From: Coprobacter secundus
Lineage (GTDB): Bacteria; Bacteroidota; Bacteroidia; Bacteroidales; Coprobacteraceae
DNA length: 64,000 nucleotides
Assembly: GCA_000803105.1 (NCBI GenBank)
Contig: JTDA01000014.1
Coordinates: 1 to 64,000 of the forward strand
Direction: 5' to 3'
The position numbers were made by a program, and so were the translations under genes. Positions within the stretch are counted from its first letter, which is position 1; each line of letters opens with the position of its first letter. Shown piece by piece: positions 9,486 to 17,275 of the stretch. Below the pieces are notes generated by a model. It was not told where the DNA came from, made no database searches, and saw only the letters and a list, made by a program, of their open reading frames with translations.

Positions 9486-10628
9486 TTATTTTATAAGAGT
9501 TTCTTTTGTTTCTGTATATTGAATTGTTTTCGGACCGGTTGTCGGTTCAAATCGGGAGATGGTCCCGTCTTCATTAAAAGGTATCGGGTCTATGCATAAA
9601 AGTCCTTGGGATTTTCCTCCAGCTTCGCCTCTATAAGAAAACCACTCTTTCCCGTCAGGGCCTTTAAATACAGCGATATGCCCTCCTAAGAATATTTGAG
9701 GTTCTTTTTTATAAGGTCCCCAAATGCTGTCAGCGATAGCTACACCTACCCAATATCCATATTCTAAATCAGGTGTAAAATTTTTATTGTTTTTAGGTTT
9801 ACGATAAGGTGAACCGGTAAAAAGTATGTATTTTCCATTACGTTTTATCATCCAGGGAGCTTCCATATAATCAGGATTAAACGTTTTGTCAACATCACTA
9901 TTATCTTGAGCAACAATCATTTTTCGTTCACCGATAAGTTTTATATCTCCTTGTTCTATACCACTTAGGTCTACTTCTTGTATATATTCGTTTCCAAATG
10001 GCATGATTGCATATATTTTGCCATCGTCGTCTCCAAAGAGATTGGTATCGCATCCGGCTCCTTTTAACCAAGAGATATGTTCATAGGGTCCGTCTACTTT
10101 ATCTGATACACCGACAAAAGCCACGTATCCTTTTTCTCCAGCAGCGTTGTATTTGTCTTCTATCCAATTATCAGCATAAAAAATGAGATAAAACTTGTTT
10201 TTTATTTTGTGTATTTCGGGAGCCCAAAAACGATGTTTATATGGACAATCTTCCGGTAATTCGCTGGATTTTACCAGCCATTTTTCAAATGTCCAATTTT
10301 TAAGGTCTTTAGAAGAATATAATCGTATCCCAGGAGAAGAATTCATATCTGGTTTGCTTTCATCTTTACTGGTGTGATGAGTGAAAGGGAAATGTGTAAA
10401 TACCAGATAATATGTGTCGCCTTCTCTGATTATACAGGGGTCACGCAACTCGGTTATCGTATCGGTTGTTTTTCCATTATCATATATGTATGAGAATGTT
10501 GATGGGTTCTCGTATGAGAATGTTTTTTCTGTCGTCTTTGTTGAGACTTTGGGTTTGCAAGAAAAAAACATACTGAGAATAATTGTTTCTGTAAAGAATA
10601 ACCAGAAATATGAATGGAAGGCTTTCAT
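9486..10628 (-). CDS. GH43-like lipoprotein, intact tandem copy
   Basis: A single-domain five-bladed propeller glycosidase of about 380 residues. The signal peptide ends MFFSC (Cys24), giving a likely lipoprotein. Asp63 (LRDP), Asp194 (CDTNLF) and Glu256 (YMEAPW) form the expected base, modulator and acid set, and GGHIAVF supplies the conserved His. The DNA is strongly similar to the following frameshifted gene with many synonymous differences, so this is an older tandem duplication and not a recent assembly duplicate. It lies 11 nt after the GH110 gene at 10640-12348 and 6 nt before its own copy. The specific sugar removed is unknown; GH43 members that work with galactan-rich glycans act on arabinofuranose or galactose. 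Confidence 0.85.
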   Translation of the reverse strand: MKAFHSYFWLFFTETIILSMFFSCKPKVSTKTTEKTFSYENPSTFSYIYDNGKTTDTITELRDPCIIREGDTYYLVFTHFPFTHHTSKDESKPDMNSSPGIRLYSSKDLKNWTFEKWLVKSSELPEDCPYKHRFWAPEIHKIKNKFYLIFYADNWIEDKYNAAGEKGYVAFVGVSDKVDGPYEHISWLKGAGCDTNLFGDDDGKIYAIMPFGNEYIQEVDLSGIEQGDIKLIGERKMIVAQDNSDVDKTFNPDYMEAPWMIKRNGKYILFTGSPYRKPKNNKNFTPDLEYGYWVGVAIADSIWGPYKKEPQIFLGGHIAVFKGPDGKEWFSYRGEAGGKSQGLLCIDPIPFNEDGTISRFEPTTGPKTIQYTETKETLIK

Positions 10629-10639
10629 AATATTTGTGT

Positions 10640-12348
10640 TTATTTTTGAATATTGATATTAGTGGAATTTTCTATATTAAAAGGTTTGGCGGTTGTATGT
10701 ATGGCCGGATATGCTGTGGAATGATTTATTTTGTTGTGGCGAAATATTAATCCGTCCACAGATGAAACTTTTAGTATTCTTGGGTCAAATACGTTAAATA
10801 TATTATTCTCGATGATTATATTGTGGTTGAAACGGGGAGAGTTTCCTTTGTCTTTGGACCCTGCAGCTATTTGTATTGCAGCATCACCCCATACTCCGTA
10901 ATTGCAATTATCGAAAATATTGTTTTTGATTTCAAGATTACTTACTCCACCTTGCTCGAACCAGTATTCAGTATCTCCCCCGGTCATGATTGCAGCTCCC
11001 GGAGTGTGGAATCTGTTTCCTTCTACAATGATTTTTGTTCTTGAGCCTAATAAGACCCCTCGGGCCCTATTATTTTGACAGATACAATTTTTTAATATAA
11101 CTTCCGGATATATAGCAGAACCTACGACATCTTTTTCTTTAAGAGCAGAGGGTAGATTTTCTTTAAATTCAACTTGATAAAACTCTTTATTATAGCGTTT
11201 TACAGATTCGACATTGTTTATGGAGTATGTTTCTACTGTCTGCGCATTGACCAGTTCTACCTTTTGCCCTTTTTTGAATATGTCCATTCCGTATTGTTCA
11301 TAATGGACTAATCGGAGAAGTAAAGATGTGGATGAAAGTATTTTTTCTATTCTCATGTAAATCCCATGAATATTTGTAGCGTCATCCATCTGATTTTCGA
11401 ATAGACAGTCGGTAAGAATAATTTTTCCTTCACAGTTCGCAAAATGTGTGGCATCGGCAGTACAACTTACTGTTCTGTCTTGTGCTGCGGAAACTTTCAT
11501 TTTGTTTACTGTAATATTCTTGCTTCTTTGTGCTATGACTCCCATCCCTCCACAATGATATAAAGTAATATTTGCAATATTGATATCTTGGGTATTATCT
11601 ATAGTTATAGCTGGACATAATCTGTGGTTAGGTGCAAATACCATGGTATTTCCAGGTGTTCCTTTGACATCTTTTAGGTGAATACGTACTTGTCTCTGAC
11701 CGATATTTTCGGCTTTTAGTACTGGTCCGGTATAGTAATCGTGCACTTGGTAAGCTGTCTCTTTTTTGAGGGTATTATATTCTAACAGGCTTCCATAGGG
11801 ATATTCAACCTTTTTGCCATCTGTGAAAATAAGTCGTTCATTTTCTATTTTAAATGGATATTTTTCTGGAAAATAAACCTCAATTTCATCTTTGTGAACA
11901 GCTTTGATGATGCCTTCACTGTGGAATGTCCGGGAGAAATCTATTGAAAAATTGTTTAAAATAATATTTTTACAATTTTTTATCACAAAAGGACAGATGT
12001 AACCATGGAAAATAAATGTCGCTCCACCCCCGTCGATTTCGAAATTTTTCATGTTGTCAATGGAAAATGTAATTCTTTTTTCTCCATCGGTATTGTTACT
12101 GATATAAACAGTCTTTTCTGTCGCGAGTTTTGGATAGAAATCATATTTTCCTTTCGGAAAAATCAATTTGTTTATTTTTTTTCTGAACAATAGTTTATTG
12201 CATTTCTTACAGCGAGGGTTGCGTCCTTTCCATTATTGGGTTCGATGCCGAAATGAGTTATTGAAATTTCTTTGTTGGGAAAGACATCGGGCAAATATAG
12301 AAATAGGCATCCACAAGTCAGTATATATATAATAATATGTCTATTCAT
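10640..12348 (-). pseudogene. GH110 alpha-1,3-galactosidase, frameshifted in an A8 run
   Basis: The N-terminal part (ATG at 12348, about 58 codons: signal peptide, ISITHFGIEPNNGKD) runs into a TAA at 12174-12172. The rest continues in another frame to 10640, starting INKLIFPKGKYDFYP, which is exactly where the intact paralogues continue. The break is an A8 run (T8 on the + strand at 12175-12182); nine A would join both parts into about 569 residues, a normal GH110 length. The catalytic pattern is present in the downstream part (ADATHF, then QMDDATNIHG, 23-24 residues apart). It is most like the GH110 at 25537-27288. The gene may be inactive, rescued by slippage, phase variable or a sequencing artefact. 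It lies 9 nt after the preceding GH110-like gene. Confidence 0.88.
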
Positions 12349-12357
12349 GTCCAATTT

Positions 12358-14055
12358 TTATAAGTCGGTTTCTAACATATCGCAATTCTTAGTCTCGATT
12401 AGACTACTTTTTTCTCCAGTCTTTTTAGGATTGGTAATCTGGTTATTTTTAATTGTTCCTCCTAATGTTGAGCCTACATAGATGCAAGGAATGTAGCAGT
12501 CAGATATATTATTATTTTCTATTGTAATGTTTTTGTGCAGCCCTGCCGGTGGTGTATTTCCGGTAAATCCGAATCCGGTAACACATATAGCTTCCGGATG
12601 TCCGTTTCCGATAATAGTATTGTCCTTGACTACGACATTGTCTGAACATCCGGATTCGAGCCACCATGCTTCTGGAGTGATAAGAACAGCATGCATGTTG
12701 TTGCATTCTAATGTGTTTCCGGAAACTTCTCCATCACTGGCTTTTATCAAAATACCTCGTGAGCGGTTATAGCCAAAATAACAATTCTTTACGGAAAAGC
12801 CGCTTCCGACACGGTTTCTGTCACCAATGATACTTCCTAAAGGGAAATTAACGTCTTTATCGACAGTTAAGTTTATGATTTTATTGTTTGGTTGTGTCAA
12901 GTTCTTTTTATTTCCCTCGTTCTGATTTAGTCGCTTGATACCGTCTATTTCTTTTGGGGATATTGTTCCACCATCTTCAATTTTTACTATTTTTACATTA
13001 GGTAATCGGTTACCGTCAATGGTCATAATTTCGAGTTCATTTCCTACTTCGAGGTCGAACGAGTGAGGTACAATAACACGGATGGTCTTGTTTTTCCCAC
13101 CGGCTGTCATATAATATTTGCCACATATGTTGATACCGTCGTCTCCTTGGTATCTAGCAAAACACTCTGTAAGTTGAGGACCTACATATGCAAATTTGCT
13201 ATGGAAAGCGTCAGCATCGTTTGAACGTATTCTTTTAGGGCGTTCATACATGTCAGTTTCAGGAGGTCTCCGATCTATTTTACACCTAATGTAATTATTC
13301 TTTGTTCCGTTTGTTTCAAAAAAACCAAAACAATTACCTGAGTATAAAGTAATATCTTCAAGGCATAAGTTCGTGCATTCATCACTATAAATTGCATGAG
13401 GCATATTTCCGTTGGGTGTATAGTCATTATTTGTTACTAGAATGTCTCCTATTTCCTCTTTGTCGATGTTCGGGTTGTATTTATAGTTTTTTCCTTTACT
13501 GACACGATAAGTACGGTCTCCAATTTTTTCAAAAGGCGTCCATCCGTAGTAAGTTTCCCGTTTGAGGTTATGAGTGTGCGCATCAAATATCTCAATTCGT
13601 TCAACAAGATTGTCTGGATAATTATCATCTAATTTAAATTCGATATAAGATTTATCCGGTGCGAGTTTAGTAATGACTCCCTGTGTGAAACATAAGGGGT
13701 CATAGTCAATGGTCATGCCTTTCAAGGATATATTTTTACAGTTTTCAAATGTGATTGCGCGAGTAGTCTCTGTACAAATCATTTCTACACCTTCTGCTAT
13801 AATAGAAATGTCAGATAGATTTTTTAAATATAAATGTTGCTGGTTTTGGGGCGTTACTCGATATGATCCGGGAGGAATAGTTATCGTTTTATTACCTTTA
13901 GCAATTTCTTTATTGATGAATCCTTGCAGGTCAAAGTCATTACCTTTATTTTTTCCCCCATGGGACTGGCATTGAATAAATAGAGCAAGGAAACTTATGA
14001 TAATAACATTCTTGAGTATTATACTTACACTGTTGTGACGATATGTGGTGCCCAT
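12358..14055 (-). CDS. Divergent GH110-like beta-helix protein, probable lipoprotein
   Basis: A right-handed beta-helix protein of 565 residues and the first enzyme gene after the SusCDE block. The N-terminal hydrophobic segment ends LFIQC (Cys29), an imperfect lipobox. Turn repeats such as LKNLSDISI and FENCKNISL support the fold. Asp282 (NDADAFHSK) and Asp305-Asp306 (YQGDDGINICG) keep the 23-24 residue spacing of the GH110 carboxylates, but the usual NxHG after the Asp pair is NICG and the usual ADA(S/T)HF is ADAFHS. This suggests a remote GH110 member or sister family with altered specificity. The region before it holds a strong hairpin (14112-14156). Confidence 0.7.
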   Translation of the reverse strand: MGTTYRHNSVSIILKNVIIISFLALFIQCQSHGGKNKGNDFDLQGFINKEIAKGNKTITIPPGSYRVTPQNQQHLYLKNLSDISIIAEGVEMICTETTRAITFENCKNISLKGMTIDYDPLCFTQGVITKLAPDKSYIEFKLDDNYPDNLVERIEIFDAHTHNLKRETYYGWTPFEKIGDRTYRVSKGKNYKYNPNIDKEEIGDILVTNNDYTPNGNMPHAIYSDECTNLCLEDITLYSGNCFGFFETNGTKNNYIRCKIDRRPPETDMYERPKRIRSNDADAFHSKFAYVGPQLTECFARYQGDDGINICGKYYMTAGGKNKTIRVIVPHSFDLEVGNELEIMTIDGNRLPNVKIVKIEDGGTISPKEIDGIKRLNQNEGNKKNLTQPNNKIINLTVDKDVNFPLGSIIGDRNRVGSGFSVKNCYFGYNRSRGILIKASDGEVSGNTLECNNMHAVLITPEAWWLESGCSDNVVVKDNTIIGNGHPEAICVTGFGFTGNTPPAGLHKNITIENNNISDCYIPCIYVGSTLGGTIKNNQITNPKKTGEKSSLIETKNCDMLETDL

Positions 14056-14111
14056 ATTATATTATTTTTTGTTTGTAAGATAAGAAACTTATTTTGTCTT
14101 TTGGGAAATAG

Positions 14112-14156
14112 CCTCCATGAATATATAAGGGAGTAAAATGCTATATTTCATGGAGG
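14112..14156 (-). promoter_or_regulatory. Intergenic hairpin between SusE-like gene and enzyme genes
   Basis: A perfect 10-bp stem (CCTCCATGAA at 14112-14121 with TTCATGGAGG at 14147-14156), extended by about four A-T pairs after a one-base bulge, lies in the 139-nt gap between the SusE-like gene and the first enzyme gene. No U-run follows on the minus strand, so it is not a classic terminator. A role as a partial attenuator or mRNA-stabilising 3' structure, giving more binding-protein than enzyme mRNA, is inference. Confidence 0.55.
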
Positions 14157-14194
14157 TAATTCGCTATTTCGGGATCAACTATTACCGGAATATC

Positions 14195-15496
14195 TTATCG
14201 GTATAAGTTGACAGCGCTTATTTGAAGACGAGACTTAGCCTGATTCGATACAACGAAACCGATAGTAACATTTTGGTTCGAGTCGAGGCTGAATTCTACG
14301 CCTTGCTCTATTTCTCCAACATCTTCATTCCAGAGATAATTACCCAATACGTCCGGATTATTTTCTATGTTGTTTATGTCCGGTAATTCGGAACCTTTAT
14401 ATACTACCAGATAACAAGTATTTGTTCCAGTAAATTTGTATGGAGTAAAGGCTATTTTGTACGCACCTTGAGGTAGTTGTAATGATTGATAGATTTTAGC
14501 ATTGGTTAAGTCGGCAGAAGATGAGTAGAAGTCCATGACACCTCCGTTTTCGAGATAATATCCACCTTTCCCGTTTGAAGCTAATACGTTAGGAGTGTAA
14601 CTCCAATCCTGAAGAATACCTACTTTACCTGTAGGTCTGTCACTACGTTTAAATGGTCCCGGATTTAGGATATAAGTTTCTGTAATGTCTTCCCATAGAT
14701 GTACTATACTGGAATATTCGATAATTTCTCCTGTAACGCTTGTAGCTGATAATTTTACATTATAAGCTCCTAAAGAAGGATATGTATGGGGCTTGGGATT
14801 TTCTTCGTCAGAGGTTGCCCCATCCCCGAAATCCCATTTATAATTAACGCCAAATGCTGTTGTATTTGTAAATGTAACTGTTGTGCCGTTCTTTTCGGAA
14901 GAGTATGTAAATCCGGGCCGAGCAATCAGAAAATCGGTATCGAAATCAATGACCAGATAACTTAATGCCTCGTTGATTTTAATATTAGAGTTAATAATTT
15001 TTACAGCTGTGGCATATCGTTTGTGTAGGTTATCCAATAAGAACTGCAAATCTATAGCCAAATCGAAAGTTGCTTTTTCTTCTCCGCTTTTTATTTGTAC
15101 AGAGGATGGAACCGAAAATTTATCCTGCGGTAAGATTTCTGAAGTTAGGCCACTTTCTTCATCTGTTAATTCTCCTCCTGCTATAAGTTCTTGAACGATT
15201 TGGTTTTCTATAATTATATCGACATTTACATTTCCTTTATTATTTACACCGGCACGGTAGATACCCAAAGGGACAATAACTTTTTTGTTTTCCATATCCA
15301 GTCGATAACGATATGGTGCATTATTTTGTGAAATTTCATTTACTCTATATATACCCGATTTAGCTCCAGGCATATATAGTATCTGATCAGAGTATTCAGC
15401 GTCGGCAACTTCCTTATATTCACAAGATGTAGTTACTAATGACGTAATACATGATAAAAGGAGTATCTTCATGACGTTTTTTATATTGTTTTTCAT
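14195..15496 (-). CDS. SusE-like surface glycan-binding lipoprotein with PKD domain
   Basis: A probable surface glycan-binding lipoprotein. The signal peptide ends TTSC (Cys25). Residues about 40-190 resemble the DUF1735 (BT_3987-type) domain common in SusE/F-position proteins, about 193-270 are a PKD domain (KWDFGDG motif), and about 275-433 resemble a C-terminal beta-sandwich such as DUF5013, the likely glycan-binding end. It follows SusD by 30 nt and closes the binding-protein block of the operon. Such proteins usually sit on the cell surface beside SusD and raise local substrate concentration. No catalytic motif is seen. Confidence 0.78.
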   Translation of the reverse strand: MKNNIKNVMKILLLSCITSLVTTSCEYKEVADAEYSDQILYMPGAKSGIYRVNEISQNNAPYRYRLDMENKKVIVPLGIYRAGVNNKGNVNVDIIIENQIVQELIAGGELTDEESGLTSEILPQDKFSVPSSVQIKSGEEKATFDLAIDLQFLLDNLHKRYATAVKIINSNIKINEALSYLVIDFDTDFLIARPGFTYSSEKNGTTVTFTNTTAFGVNYKWDFGDGATSDEENPKPHTYPSLGAYNVKLSATSVTGEIIEYSSIVHLWEDITETYILNPGPFKRSDRPTGKVGILQDWSYTPNVLASNGKGGYYLENGGVMDFYSSSADLTNAKIYQSLQLPQGAYKIAFTPYKFTGTNTCYLVVYKGSELPDINNIENNPDVLGNYLWNEDVGEIEQGVEFSLDSNQNVTIGFVVSNQAKSRLQISAVNLYR

Positions 15497-15526
15497 AATC
15501 GTGTATTTTATTATTAATAGATGTTT

Positions 15527-17257
15527 TTACCAAAGAGGATTTTGTGGCCAGTCTACACCTTCGGTAGATAACATAGTTTGGGGGATAGGATAAAAATACA
15601 TTTTCTTTTCGAAAACTCTTTTTTCTACTTCGATTTTTTCATATTTCATACTAATTAGTCCCGGTGTTATTTCTACTCCGTACAGAGGTTCGTTCAAGTC
15701 TCTTTCAGCTGTCATCCAACGTCGTACATCCCACATGCGATGATCTTCAAAGGCCAATTCAACTCTTCTTTCATTTCGTATTTTTTCTCTCATTTCGGTT
15801 TGGCTTAAAGTTGAAGGGAAAGGTGGCATATTTACGCCATTTCGCCCTCTTGTCTTACTGGCATAAATAGCAATATCTGCATTTCCCGGGTCATACTCAT
15901 TTAATGCTTCTGCATAGTTTAGATACATTTCTGAAATACGGAAAAATATCCAAGTATGAATGCTTGTTCGGCCTTGGGCCAAGTCTAAGTCTTCATCAAT
16001 GAATTTATGTAAATAGTAACCTGTTGTTGTGGCATTCGCTACGCCTTTTCCGTTTTTCCCTCCGGCCCAGCATTCGAGGTGTGTGTCTTTGAATGCGGCT
16101 TCATTAGTGTATATTGTCATTGCCAATCGAGGGTCTCGGTTAAAATACGGTTCTGATTTGTGCCTGTTATTATTCCAGTCGAATGAGGAGCCATCTGTCA
16201 TTTCATAAGCATCTACAAGATTTTGGGATGGTGTGATTCCGCCTTCTCCATTAGGGTAACCAATAGGGAAATTTAATCTCTCAAAATCGTTTTTTGCCCA
16301 GCTTCTTCGCACCATAATCAATTCTGGGTCTTCGAAAGTTTTTCCTAATGATGCATAATTTGACCCTAAATTATAACCGGCTTCACCGGACAAATCTATT
16401 ACGGCTTTTGCTGCATCAGCTGCAGCCTTCCATCTTTCTTTACGAATTTCTGGGTTGTCCCCATTAGGTAAAGAAATTAATTCCGGATGAGCATAACCTC
16501 CCGTCCACGCTTGATTGTTCCATAAATCACTTGCGGCATATAATAATACTCGACTTTTTAAAGCTAATGCTGCTCCTTTTGTTACACGGCCTAAGTTATC
16601 TTCATCATATGTTACGGGGAGTCCATTTTCGTCATCTGATAGGTCATCACACTCGTCAACAATAAATTTGATACAGTCTTCTAACGAATTTCGTTGAATG
16701 GTACCGAAATCTGTATCCAGATTGAGTGCTTCTGTGAAAAGAGGGACACCTCCATAACGTTTTATAAGTTCAAAGTAATAGAAAGCCCGTAAGAATCTGG
16801 CTTCACGAGACCAGTTTGCTATTTCTTCCATACGAGTTTTGTAAATGGCCTGAGAGTTTTCACTTGGGTCATTTTTGTAAGCGTCCAGATTGATTGGTTT
16901 TTTATTGGGATCCAGGTATACATTTACTTTACGTATTGCTTTGAAATATTGGGCCCATACGTCATCTGGATTATTGAATGCGTTCCACGAACCCGAATTG
17001 AAAGTTTCGGCGCCTCCTTTGTATGTATATTCTGCCTCGTCGCATGCTGATGCTCGCATAGCGTTTCCCAGTGCGAAGAATCCTTCTTCGAGATCAGTAT
17101 ATAATGACATTGCTTGGTATCGTGTATATTCATATTCTTTTTCGACCTGTTCTTTTGTCAAAGTTGTACGTAACTCTCTGTCCAAACTGTCATAACAGCT
17201 ACACAAAAAGATTGCTGCCAGACCTGAAATTACAATATTATATAATTTGTTTTTCAT
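15527..17257 (-). CDS. SusD/RagB-family nutrient-binding lipoprotein (pair 1)
   Basis: A SusD-family lipoprotein of 576 residues; its signal peptide ends FLCSC (Cys21). It shows the family pattern: N-terminal TPR-like helices (WSREARFLRAFYYFELIKRYGGVPL) and the C-terminal signature RNERRVELAFEDHRMWDVRRW about residues 500-520. It should form the lid of the SusC transporter encoded 18 nt upstream (17276-20062) and bind the glycan at the surface. The partner pair 2 (20102-25070) is similar but diverged, so the locus can probably import two glycan forms. Confidence 0.93.
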   Translation of the reverse strand: MKNKLYNIVISGLAAIFLCSCYDSLDRELRTTLTKEQVEKEYEYTRYQAMSLYTDLEEGFFALGNAMRASACDEAEYTYKGGAETFNSGSWNAFNNPDDVWAQYFKAIRKVNVYLDPNKKPINLDAYKNDPSENSQAIYKTRMEEIANWSREARFLRAFYYFELIKRYGGVPLFTEALNLDTDFGTIQRNSLEDCIKFIVDECDDLSDDENGLPVTYDEDNLGRVTKGAALALKSRVLLYAASDLWNNQAWTGGYAHPELISLPNGDNPEIRKERWKAAADAAKAVIDLSGEAGYNLGSNYASLGKTFEDPELIMVRRSWAKNDFERLNFPIGYPNGEGGITPSQNLVDAYEMTDGSSFDWNNNRHKSEPYFNRDPRLAMTIYTNEAAFKDTHLECWAGGKNGKGVANATTTGYYLHKFIDEDLDLAQGRTSIHTWIFFRISEMYLNYAEALNEYDPGNADIAIYASKTRGRNGVNMPPFPSTLSQTEMREKIRNERRVELAFEDHRMWDVRRWMTAERDLNEPLYGVEITPGLISMKYEKIEVEKRVFEKKMYFYPIPQTMLSTEGVDWPQNPLW

Positions 17258-17275
17258 CTTTCCGTTCTTTAAAGG

